Of a stretch of 64,000 bases of DNA, positions 45,330-52,939 are shown in pieces. The notes under the pieces are model-generated. The model was not told the origin of the DNA. It saw only the letters and a list, made by a program, of their open reading frames with translations, and ran no database searches. Position numbers and translations under genes: made by a program. The stretch spans positions 1,550,001 to 1,614,000 of the forward strand of contig NZ_JADPMV010000001.1 in assembly GCF_018398425.1 (NCBI RefSeq), in the 5' to 3' direction. Positions within the stretch are counted from its first letter, which is position 1, and the number at the start of each line of letters is the position of its first letter. Source of the DNA: Pseudomonas lalucatii (lineage in GTDB: Bacteria; Pseudomonadota; Gammaproteobacteria; Pseudomonadales; Pseudomonadaceae).

Positions 45330-46459
45330 TCGCCAGCGTGCTGCTCGGCCACTACCTGTCGGCCTTCACCGCCCTGGGCATCCCCCTGTACCTGCCGCGC
45401 ATCCTCGCCGACCTGGCGCCGGACGCGCCGCTGTGGAGCATCGGCGTGCTGTTCGTCCTGCCGACCCTGTGCACCGCCCTGGCGGCGCCGCTCTGGGGCC
45501 GCCTGGCGGATCGCCACGGCTGCCGCCTGTCGCTGCTGCGCGCGCACCTCGGCCTGTGCGCCGGCTTCCTGCTGGCCGGCTTCAGCCCCAACTTGGCGCT
45601 GTTCGTTCTGGCGCTGGTGATCCAGGGCACCTTCGGCGGCGCCATGGCGGCGTCCAACGCCTACCTGGCCACCCAGCTGGACAAGGACGGCCTGGCGCGG
45701 GCGCTGAACTGGACCCAGTACTCGGCACGCCTGGCGATGATCAGCGGGCCGATCCTGCTCGGCCTGCTCACCGCCCAGGGCCTGGGCCTGGAGCTGTACC
45801 GCTGGCTGGCGCCACTGCCGTTGCTGGCCTTCGCCCTGGTCCTGCCGCTGCCGGCCGACCGGCCGCGGCGGCCGGCGCGTGCCGCGGGGAGCGCCACGAC
45901 GAATATCCGGCTGCCCGGAGACCTGCAGCGCCTGCTCGCCGTGCAGTTCCTGTTCAGCTTCGCCATGGTGGTGACCTTCCCCTACTTCGTGCCCTACGGC
46001 GAGGGGCTGGGCATCGCCAACGACGCCCTGCTCGGCCTGCTCTACAGCCTGCCCCACGGCGTCTACCTGCTGGCCCTGCCCTGGGCCCAGCGGCGGGCGG
46101 CCAACCCCCTGGGCGTCGGCCTGGCGCTGCTGGCCCTGGGCAACGCCCTGCAGTTCGCCATCGTCCAGCCCGAACCGCTGCTGGCCCTGCGCCTGCTCAG
46201 CGGCGCCGGCATGCTGCTGGCCTTCGTCGGCCTGCACCGCTGCCTCAGCCAGCGCAGCCGCCAGGGCGGCGCCGGCCGCCTGTTCGGCTGGTACGACGCC
46301 AGCGGCAAGTGGGCCGGCACCGTCGCCGGCGTCAGCGCCGGGCTGCTCAGCCAGGGCTACGGCATCGCCTCACCCTTCCTCGTCGCCTGTGTCGCCGCCT
46401 GCGCGGCCCTGCTGTTGGCGCGCCCCCTAGTCGCCTGTCCACGGGAGCTACCCGCATGA
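45314..46459 (+). CDS. pvsC: MFS siderophore exporter (PvsC-like)
   Basis: A 381-residue major facilitator protein with about 11-12 helices. Loop motifs are seen in LAAPLWGRLADRHGCRLSLL (motif A) and the cytoplasmic centre LPADRPRRPARAAGS. It overlaps the preceding synthetase by 16 bp and the following one by 4 bp. PvsC exports vibrioferrin across the inner membrane; family and position support the same role here. Confidence 0.87.
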   Translation: MQRRLIASVLLGHYLSAFTALGIPLYLPRILADLAPDAPLWSIGVLFVLPTLCTALAAPLWGRLADRHGCRLSLLRAHLGLCAGFLLAGFSPNLALFVLALVIQGTFGGAMAASNAYLATQLDKDGLARALNWTQYSARLAMISGPILLGLLTAQGLGLELYRWLAPLPLLAFALVLPLPADRPRRPARAAGSATTNIRLPGDLQRLLAVQFLFSFAMVVTFPYFVPYGEGLGIANDALLGLLYSLPHGVYLLALPWAQRRAANPLGVGLALLALGNALQFAIVQPEPLLALRLLSGAGMLLAFVGLHRCLSQRSRQGGAGRLFGWYDASGKWAGTVAGVSAGLLSQGYGIASPFLVACVAACAALLLARPLVACPRELPA

Positions 46460-48240
46460 ACCTTGCCCCCTCCACCGATTCGCTGCGCGACCTCGCCCTG
46501 GACGGCGAGGCGCAACGCCACGCCATCGAGTGCCTGCTCAACTGCTACCTGCGCGAATACGCCCTGCCCCGCGGCGAGGCCGACCTGGACTGCCGCGACC
46601 TCGACCTGCCCATGAGCCTGCGCCAGCTCGCCGCCCGCCGCATCCTCATCCGCCTGCCCGAGGGCGGGCGCCTGGCCCTGCTGGTCGAGCGCGCCAGCGC
46701 CCTGGGCCGCTGCCGCTTCCTCAGCGCCCCCTACCTCAAGCGTCCCGGCCAGCTCTGGCAGGCCCTCGGCGCCGCGGAACTGGCCCGGCTGCTGCTCGCG
46801 CCGCTGAACGGCCCCGAGCGCCACGGCGAGCTGCTCGCGCAGATCGACAACAGCCTGCAGATCACCGGCACCTTCCTGCGCCATGCCCGCGCCGCCAACC
46901 AGCAGGCGGGCGACGGCCCCGAGCCCGCGGACAGCCTGCTGGCCTCGGAACAGCACCAGGTCTGGGGCCACGCCCTGCACCCAACGCCCAAGAGCCGCGA
47001 AGGCGTCGCCCTCGACGCCCTGCTGGCCTGCTCGCCGGAGGTGGGCGCCTGCTTCGCCCTGCACTGGTTCCGCGTCGACCCGGCGCTGATCCGCCACCAG
47101 GGCGCCGACCCGCGAGCGACCCTGCGCCAGCTCGGCGGCCACGACGATCGCTACCCCTGCCACCCCTGGGAGGTGGCGCGTATCCTCGCCGACCCGCTGG
47201 TGAAACAGGCGCAGGCGCTGGGACTGATGGAGCACCTCGGGCCCCAGGGCCTGACGCTCTACCCGACGTCCTCGGTGCGCACCCTCTACCACCCCGACCT
47301 GGCGTACTTCCTCAAGTTCTCGGTGCACGTGCGCCTGACCAACTGCGTGCGCAAGAACGCCTGGTACGAACTGGACAGCGCGGTGGCCCTGACCGAGTTG
47401 CTGACCCCGCTGATGGACGAACTGGCCCGGGAGCAGCCCGGCTTCGCGCTGATGCCCGAGCCGGCTGCCAGCACCCTCGACCTCGGTGCCCTGGGCAGCC
47501 TGGAACAGGCCCGGGAAGTCACCGAGTGCTTCGGCATCCTCTACCGGCAGAACCTCGATGCCGACTGCCGCCGGCGCTACCGGCCGCAGGTGGCCATGGC
47601 CCTGTTCACCTGGGACCGGCACGGCCAGAGCGTGGCCCAGGCCGCGGTCGAGCGCAGCGCCGGCCGGCTCGGCGTCGGCTACGCCGAGGCCGCCCTGCGC
47701 TGGTTCGCCGGCTATGCCGAGCAGTTGCTCGGCGGCGTGCTGCATTGCCTGTTCCGCCGCGGCGTGGTGCTGGAGCCGCACCTGCAGAACACCCTGCTCG
47801 GCTTCGACGCCGACGACCTGCCCTGCCGGGTATGGATCCGCGACCTGGAGGGCACCAAGCTGGTGCCCGAGCACTGGCCGGCGGCGCGCCTCGCACACCT
47901 CGCCGAGCGCACCCGCGCCTCGCTCTACTACGACGCCGACAAGGCCTGGAAGCGGGTGGTTTACTGCACCCTGGTGAACAACCTGGGCGAGGCGATCTTC
48001 CACCTCGCCGCCGGCGACGAGACGCTGGAGCGACGCCTGTGGCGTCAGCTCGGCGAGCGGCTCGACGCGCAGCGCCTGCGCCTCGACGATCCGCCGGCCC
48101 TGGCCGAGCTGTGCGCCGGTGCGCCCTGGCCGAGCAAGGAGAACTTCATGACCCGCCTGCTGATGCGCGCCGACCGCGAGGCCGGCTACACCCCCCTGCC
48201 CAGTCCCCTGGCCGGTCCGGCCACGCAGGTGCGCCCATGA
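46456..48240 (+). CDS. pvsD: NIS siderophore synthetase, IucA/IucC family (PvsD-like)
   Basis: A 594-residue second NIS synthetase. Key segments: LHPTPKSREGVALDALLACSP (phosphate loop), CHPWEVARIL, YPTSSVRTLYHPDLAYFLKF, GVVLEPHLQNTLLGF and RDLEGTKLVPEHW. In V. parahaemolyticus PvsD starts the pathway by joining citrate to serine. It overlaps both neighbours by 4 bp (ATGA). It differs enough from the other synthetase that the two are not a recent duplication. Confidence 0.88.
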   Translation: MNLAPSTDSLRDLALDGEAQRHAIECLLNCYLREYALPRGEADLDCRDLDLPMSLRQLAARRILIRLPEGGRLALLVERASALGRCRFLSAPYLKRPGQLWQALGAAELARLLLAPLNGPERHGELLAQIDNSLQITGTFLRHARAANQQAGDGPEPADSLLASEQHQVWGHALHPTPKSREGVALDALLACSPEVGACFALHWFRVDPALIRHQGADPRATLRQLGGHDDRYPCHPWEVARILADPLVKQAQALGLMEHLGPQGLTLYPTSSVRTLYHPDLAYFLKFSVHVRLTNCVRKNAWYELDSAVALTELLTPLMDELAREQPGFALMPEPAASTLDLGALGSLEQAREVTECFGILYRQNLDADCRRRYRPQVAMALFTWDRHGQSVAQAAVERSAGRLGVGYAEAALRWFAGYAEQLLGGVLHCLFRRGVVLEPHLQNTLLGFDADDLPCRVWIRDLEGTKLVPEHWPAARLAHLAERTRASLYYDADKAWKRVVYCTLVNNLGEAIFHLAAGDETLERRLWRQLGERLDAQRLRLDDPPALAELCAGAPWPSKENFMTRLLMRADREAGYTPLPSPLAGPATQVRP

Positions 48241-49424
48241 ACCTGCCTGACGCCATCGTCCGGGCCATCGACGGGCTGCGCGCCGAGCGCACGCAGCCCC
48301 TGTGCGCCTACCTCTACGACCTCGCCGCGCTGGCCGAGCATGTGCGCACCATGCGCGCGGCGCTGCCGGCCAGCTGCGAGCTGTTCTACGCCGCCAAGGC
48401 CAACCCGGAGGCGGCGATCCTGCGCACCCTGGCACCGCTGGTGGACGGTTTCGAGGCGGCCAGCGGCGGCGAGCTGCGCTGGCTGCACGGGCTGCACCCC
48501 GAGCTGCCGCTGATCTTCGGCGGCCCCGGCAAGCTCGACGGCGAGCTGGCCGCCGCGCTGGACTGCGGCGTCGCGGCGATCCACGTGGAGAGTCTCGGCG
48601 AACTGCGCCGCCTGGCCGTCATCGCCGCCGCCCGGGGGCGCCGCGCCCCGGTGCTGCTGCGCCTGAACCTGAAACTGGCCGAAGCCCCGGACAGCCGCCT
48701 GGTGATGGGCGGCAAGCCGACCCCCTTCGGCCTCGACGAAGAGGCGCTGGACGAGGCCCTGGCGCTGCTGCGCGGGGAGCCCTGGCTGGAGCTGCAGGGC
48801 CTGCACTTCCACCTGCTGTCGCACCAGCTGGACGTGGCCGCGCACCTGCAGCTGATGCGCGCCTACCTGGGCTGCTTCCGCCGCCTGTGCGCCGAACACC
48901 GTCTCGAGCTGCCGCTGCTCAATGTCGGCGGCGGCATGGGCATCGACTACCGCGACCCGGGCAACTCCTTCGACTGGCCGGCGTTCTGCCAGGGCCTCGC
49001 GGCGCTGCTCGACGAGCAGCGCCTGGGCGACACCCGCCTGCGCTTCGAGATCGGCCGCTTCATCAGTGCCGCCTGCGGCTACTACCTGATGGAGGTGCTG
49101 GACATCAAACGCAACCACGGCCAGTACTTCGCCATCGGCCGCGGCGGCACCCACCACTTCCGCACCCCGGCGGCCCAGGGCCACGACCACCCCTTCGCGG
49201 TGGTGCGCGGCGCGCGCCCGGCCGAGCTGCGCGAGCAGGCGGTGACCCTGGTCGGCCAGCTGTGCACGCCCAAGGACGTGCTGGCCCGCCAGCAACCGGT
49301 GGCCGAGCTGGCGGTGGGCGACCTGCTGGTGTTCCCCCTGGCCGGCGCCTACGCCTGGAACATCTCGCACCGCGACTTCCTGATGCACGAGCCGCCGCAG
49401 ATGCTGTTCCTCCCCGCCGGCTGA
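48237..49424 (+). CDS. pvsE: PLP-dependent fold-type III decarboxylase (PvsE-like)
   Basis: A 395-residue alanine-racemase-fold decarboxylase. The PLP lysine is K54 in LFYAAKANPEAAIL. The Gly-rich phosphate site is in LNVGGGMGIDYRDPG, and the active-site Cys is in LVGQLCTPKDVLA, as in ornithine and diaminopimelate decarboxylases. PvsE decarboxylates the citryl-serine intermediate to the ethanolamine form. It is the last gene of the operon and overlaps the NIS synthetase by 4 bp. Confidence 0.88.
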   Translation: MNLPDAIVRAIDGLRAERTQPLCAYLYDLAALAEHVRTMRAALPASCELFYAAKANPEAAILRTLAPLVDGFEAASGGELRWLHGLHPELPLIFGGPGKLDGELAAALDCGVAAIHVESLGELRRLAVIAAARGRRAPVLLRLNLKLAEAPDSRLVMGGKPTPFGLDEEALDEALALLRGEPWLELQGLHFHLLSHQLDVAAHLQLMRAYLGCFRRLCAEHRLELPLLNVGGGMGIDYRDPGNSFDWPAFCQGLAALLDEQRLGDTRLRFEIGRFISAACGYYLMEVLDIKRNHGQYFAIGRGGTHHFRTPAAQGHDHPFAVVRGARPAELREQAVTLVGQLCTPKDVLARQQPVAELAVGDLLVFPLAGAYAWNISHRDFLMHEPPQMLFLPAG

Positions 49425-49433
49425 AACCCAGAC

Positions 49434-49460
49434 GAAAAAAAGCCCCGACAGGTCGGGGCT
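49434..49460 (-). terminator. Rho-independent terminator for the OYE gene
   Basis: AGCCCCGAC and GTCGGGGCT form a 9-bp stem with a 2-base loop. Seven T follow on the minus strand, so it ends the minus-strand OYE transcript. It may also slow the plus-strand siderophore operon, which ends at 49424. Confidence 0.9.
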
Positions 49461-49500
49461 CGAGGAGCGCGGCGCCGGGTCGCGCCGCAGCAAAGCTGGA

Positions 49501-50610
49501 TCAGACCAGGCTCATCAGCGCCTGGCGGCTGAACGGCAGGATGTCGCCCTCGCGGCCTTCGCGCACCTTCAGCGCCCAGTCCGGGTCGACCAGCAGGGCA
49601 CGGCCGACGGCCACCAGGTCGAACTCCTGCTTGTGCAGGCGCTCCAGCAGGCCCTCCAGCTTGGCCGGCTGGGCCACCTTGTCGGTGTTGACCATGAACT
49701 GCAGGAACTCGCCGTCCAGGCCGACGCTGCCCACGGTGATGGTCGGCTTGCCGGTCAGCTGGCGCGTCCAGCCGGCCAGGTTGAGGTCGGAGCCGTCGAA
49801 CTCCGGCTCCCAGAAGCGCCGGGTCGAGCAGTGGAAGATGTCCACGCCGGCCGCGCTGAGCGGCTCGAGGAAGGCCGCCAGGGCCTCGGGCGTCTCCACC
49901 AGGCGGGCGCTGTAGTCCTGCTGCTTCCACTGCGAGAAGCGGAAGATGATCGGGAAATCCGGGCCGACCGCGGCGCGCACCGCCTGGATCAGCTCGATGG
50001 CGAAGCGCGAGCGCCCGGCCAGGTCGCCGCCGTACTCGTCGCTGCGCTGGTTGCTGCCGGCCCAGAAGAACTGGTCGATCAGGTAGCCGTGGGCGCCATG
50101 GATCTCCACCCCGTCCATGCCGATGCGCTGGGCGTCCGCGGCGGCCTGGGCGAAGGCGGTGATCACCTCCTGGATGTCGTCCCTGCTCATGCCATGGACG
50201 ATGACCTTGCCGTCCTTGAGCTTCTCGCTCGGGCCGTAACCCGGCACCTCGGCATCCGGCTCGGTGCCGAGCTTGCGCACGTTGCCCACGTGCCACAGCT
50301 GCGGGGCGATCTTGCCGCCCTCGGCATGCACCGCCTCGACCACCTGCTGCCAGCCGGCCAGGGCATCCTCGCCGTAGAAGCGCGGCACGTTGGGGTAGCC
50401 GTTGGACGCCTTGTGGCCGACCGTGGTGCCCTCGGTGACGATCAGGCCGACGCCGGCGGCGGCGCGGCGGCGGTAGTACTCGATGACCTTGGCGTTGGGC
50501 ACCCCGCCCGGGGAGAAGGAGCGCGTCATCGGCGCCATCACCACGCGGCTCGGCAGCTCCAGGGCGCCGAGGCTGAAGGGTTGGAACAAAGCTTGTACCG
50601 GGGCGTTCAT
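49501..50610 (-). CDS. Old Yellow Enzyme family NADH:flavin oxidoreductase
   Basis: The ATG at 50610 gives 369 residues with the OYE barrel: LPSRVVMAPMTRSFS, GLIVTEGTTVG, QLWHVGN, MDGVEIHGAHGYLIDQFFW (the His pair that binds the substrate oxygen), RSRFAIELIQAV and LVAVGRALLVDPDWA. These FMN enzymes reduce alkenes, nitro compounds or nitrate esters with NAD(P)H. A TetR regulator lies 56 bp upstream on the same strand, and both start regions carry the same 14-bp sequence, as in the nemRA type of electrophile-responsive locus. Confidence 0.92.
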   Translation of the reverse strand: MNAPVQALFQPFSLGALELPSRVVMAPMTRSFSPGGVPNAKVIEYYRRRAAAGVGLIVTEGTTVGHKASNGYPNVPRFYGEDALAGWQQVVEAVHAEGGKIAPQLWHVGNVRKLGTEPDAEVPGYGPSEKLKDGKVIVHGMSRDDIQEVITAFAQAAADAQRIGMDGVEIHGAHGYLIDQFFWAGSNQRSDEYGGDLAGRSRFAIELIQAVRAAVGPDFPIIFRFSQWKQQDYSARLVETPEALAAFLEPLSAAGVDIFHCSTRRFWEPEFDGSDLNLAGWTRQLTGKPTITVGSVGLDGEFLQFMVNTDKVAQPAKLEGLLERLHKQEFDLVAVGRALLVDPDWALKVREGREGDILPFSRQALMSLV

Positions 50611-50635
50611 GGTTGCTCCTCTGTGCCGGCCAGGC

Positions 50636-50649
50636 GACCGGTCGTCTCG
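50636..50649. promoter_or_regulatory. Putative TetR operator, copy 1
   Basis: GACCGGTCGTCTCG, containing the palindrome GACCGGTC, lies 25 bp before the OYE start and recurs exactly at 51275-51288 before the TetR gene. Confidence 0.75.
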
Positions 50650-50666
50650 TTCGTAGGGGGAAGAAT

Positions 50667-51260
50667 TCAGGCCGCGAGCAGCCGCTCGAGGCGCTGCAGG
50701 AAGTCGTCCAGCACGCGGGTGTCGCTGGCCACCTTGAGGCGGGTCAACGCGCCCTGCCAGGCGTTGGCGATGAACGCGGCCAGGTTGCGGCAATCCTCGT
50801 CCGCCGCCAGCTCGCCGGCGGCCTGGGCCTGCTCCAGGCAGGCCTGGAGGATGTCCGCCGAGCGTTGCAGGATGGCGTCCACCGCCGCGCCGATGGCCGG
50901 CGACAGCTCGGCCATCTCGAAGCTCAGGCTGCCGATGAAGCAGTGGTACTCGAGCTTCTCCTGGCGGGCGAATCGCTGCACCAGCTCGGCGTAGTAGCCG
51001 AGGATGCGCTGGCGCGGACTCAGCGCGGGGTTGCCCAGGGCCAGGGCGTAGCGTTCCAGGCGCGGCTGGTAGACCTGCGCCAGGGCCTGCAGGGCGAAGT
51101 CTTCCTTGCTGGCGAAGTAGTGGTAGAAGGAGCCCTTGGGCACCCCGGCGGCCAGGACGATCTCCTGCACGCCGGCGCCGTGATAACCGCGGCGGGTCAT
51201 CACCTCGGCGCCCTTGGCGAGGATCAGGTCACGCTTGTCGAGTCGGATGGATGTGCTCAT
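50667..51260 (-). CDS. TetR-family regulator (NemR/AcrR-like)
   Basis: The ATG at 51260 gives 197 residues. The N-terminal TetR helix-turn-helix reads DLILAKGAEVMTRRGYHGAG, VQEIVLAAGVPKGSFYHYF and ASKEDFALQAL. The C-terminal ligand domain contains cysteines (YHCFIG, ILQACLEQA) that could sense electrophiles as in NemR. It precedes the OYE gene on the same strand. The two 14-bp repeats suggest it represses itself and the OYE gene. Confidence 0.9.
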   Translation of the reverse strand: MSTSIRLDKRDLILAKGAEVMTRRGYHGAGVQEIVLAAGVPKGSFYHYFASKEDFALQALAQVYQPRLERYALALGNPALSPRQRILGYYAELVQRFARQEKLEYHCFIGSLSFEMAELSPAIGAAVDAILQRSADILQACLEQAQAAGELAADEDCRNLAAFIANAWQGALTRLKVASDTRVLDDFLQRLERLLAA

Positions 51261-51274
51261 GGCGGCGAGCATAT

Positions 51275-51288
51275 GACCGGTCGTCTCG
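51275..51288. promoter_or_regulatory. Putative TetR operator, copy 2
   Basis: Exact second copy of GACCGGTCGTCTCG, 14 bp upstream of the regulator's start codon. Two identical copies each placed before a gene of the pair is strong positional support. Confidence 0.75.
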
Positions 51289-51424
51289 CCCGCCCAGCAC
51301 TATTGATGGCGGTGATTGGCGACGACAGGCAGACGGCCCGTGACCGCCGGGAGGGGGAGCCGACGGGCGCCTGGCACACGCCGGCATCGGCGCACCGGAC
51401 CGCGCCGATGCCGGTGGCCATGGC

Positions 51425-51907
51425 TCAGCTCAGGGCATTCTCGATGGCCTGGATCAGCGCCGGGTCGTCCGGGGCGGTCCGCGGCGAGAAGCGCGCCAGT
51501 ACCCGGCCGTCCTGGCCGACCAGGAATTTCTCGAAGTTCCAGGTGATGTCGCCGGGGAACTCGGCGCCCTCGCCGGCCAGCAGGCGATACAGCGGATGGC
51601 GCTCGGGGCCGTTGACCTGCAGCTTGCTGCCCAGGGGAAAGGTCACCCCGTAGTTGAGGCTGCAGAACTCACGAATGGCCGCCTCGTTGTCCGGCTCCTG
51701 CTCGGCGAACTGGTTGCACGGCAGGCCCAGCACGCTGAAGCCGCGGGCCCGGTATTGCTGGTGGAGCTTCTCCAGGCCGGCATACTGCGGTGTCAGACCG
51801 CACTTGGAGGCGACGTTGACCACCAGTACCACCTGCCCCTTGAAAGGAGCCAGCGGCAGGTCCTCGCCATCCAGAGCACGCAGATTGAGGTCGTGAAAGG
51901 CACTCAT
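51425..51907 (-). CDS. Glutathione peroxidase (Cys type)
   Basis: A 160-residue thioredoxin-fold peroxidase. The peroxidatic Cys is C36 in VNVASKCGLTPQY, with the Gln in LPCNQFAEQEP and the Trp/Asn in TWNFEKFLV completing the tetrad. It contains Cys rather than selenocysteine. It removes hydrogen and lipid peroxides in the cytoplasm, often using thioredoxin. It lies downstream of slyD on the same strand with a terminator between; the slyD - peroxidase order is the usual Pseudomonas one. Confidence 0.95.
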   Translation of the reverse strand: MSAFHDLNLRALDGEDLPLAPFKGQVVLVVNVASKCGLTPQYAGLEKLHQQYRARGFSVLGLPCNQFAEQEPDNEAAIREFCSLNYGVTFPLGSKLQVNGPERHPLYRLLAGEGAEFPGDITWNFEKFLVGQDGRVLARFSPRTAPDDPALIQAIENALS

Positions 51908-51950
51908 GACTAACTCCTTGAAACTGCTGCGGAAAAGGTACCCCGGACAG

Positions 51951-51977
51951 AAAAGGCGCCGTTGTCGGGCGCCTTTT
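51951..51977. terminator. Bidirectional hairpin terminator between slyD and glutathione peroxidase
   Basis: AAAAGGCGCC and GGCGCCTTTT form a 10-bp stem with a 7-base loop. It ends the slyD transcript on the minus strand. Confidence 0.85.
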
Positions 51978-52057
51978 CGTTGTACTCAGCGTAGCAGCCA
52001 CCGCCGCGGTCGGGACGCGCAAGAGTCATCCGACGACGGCGGCGAGCGATGCCTGGA

Positions 52058-52543
52058 TCAGTGGTGGTGACCACCCTCGCCGTGGATGTGACCGTGGGCC
52101 ACTTCCTCTTCGCTGGCGTCACGCACATCGACCACCTTGACCTGGAAGTTCAGGCGCTGGCCGGCCAGCGGGTGGTTGCCGTCGACGATCACGTCGTCGC
52201 CGTCCAGCTCGCGGATGGTGACGATCTGCATGCTGCCGTCCGGGCCGGAGGCGTGGAACTGCATGCCGACTTCCAGCACGTCGACGCCTTCGAACATCGA
52301 GCGGTTGAGGGTCGCGACCAGCTCGGCGCTGTACTCGCCGTAGGCGTCTTCCGGCTCGACGGCCACGGTCAGCTCGTCACCGGCCTGCTTGCCCAGCAGG
52401 GCCTTTTCCAGGCCGCCGATGATGTTGCCTGCGCCATGGAGGTAAACCAGCGGCGCGCCGCCAGCGGAACTATCGATCACCTCACCGGCATCGTTGGTCA
52501 GGGTATAGTCGATGGAGACGGCCTTGTTGGCGGCGATCAGCAT
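52058..52543 (-). CDS. slyD: FKBP-type peptidyl-prolyl isomerase SlyD
   Basis: The ATG at 52543 gives 161 residues: MLIAANKAVSIDYTLTNDAG, VYLHGAGNIIGGLEKALLGK, the flap insert AVEPEDAYGEYSAEL, and a His-rich tail (HGHIHGEGGHHH). The short His tail replaces the long metal-binding tail of E. coli SlyD. It is a cytoplasmic chaperone and prolyl isomerase, also tied to nickel handling. Only 19 bp separate it from the divergent DUF3565 start. Confidence 0.95.
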   Translation of the reverse strand: MLIAANKAVSIDYTLTNDAGEVIDSSAGGAPLVYLHGAGNIIGGLEKALLGKQAGDELTVAVEPEDAYGEYSAELVATLNRSMFEGVDVLEVGMQFHASGPDGSMQIVTIRELDGDDVIVDGNHPLAGQRLNFQVKVVDVRDASEEEVAHGHIHGEGGHHH

Positions 52544-52562
52544 GGGGCGAGACCTTTTGCAT

Positions 52563-52862
52563 ATGAAGAATGAACGAACGAGTGTAACCAAGGCCACGCC
52601 CGAAAGCGACCCGAGCCCGGCCCCTCGCCAGACGGGCGGCGCCGTGCGCCTGCTGGATTTGCGCCAGGACGAGGACGGTCATTGGGTCGCCGTGCTGTCC
52701 TGCGGTCACACCCAGCACCTGCGCCACCAGCCGCCGTGGCAGAATCGCGCCTGGGTGCTCGACCCCGCCCAGCGCGACGCCCGCCGCGGCCAGCGGTTTC
52801 GCTGCGGCTGGTGCCTGAACGGCGCTCGACCGGCCCCGCCCCCTGCGGACGAAACGCGCTAG
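52563..52862 (+). CDS. DUF3565 family protein
   Basis: A 99-residue protein with the DUF3565 core: LLDLRQDEDGHWVAVLSCGH, TQHLRHQPPWQNRAWVL and FRCGWC near the C-terminus. Three cysteines and conserved histidines suggest metal binding. The start is uncertain: ATG 52563 leaves 19 bp to divergent slyD, whereas an in-frame GTG at 52644 would begin right at the conserved domain. Function unknown. Confidence 0.82.
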   Translation: MKNERTSVTKATPESDPSPAPRQTGGAVRLLDLRQDEDGHWVAVLSCGHTQHLRHQPPWQNRAWVLDPAQRDARRGQRFRCGWCLNGARPAPPPADETR

Positions 52863-52939
52863 CCCCGGACCCGCCTCGACCCCGCAGGCGAATCACAGCG
52901 GCCAACGACGCCAATCGCCCCCCTTGCCAGGAACCCTCC

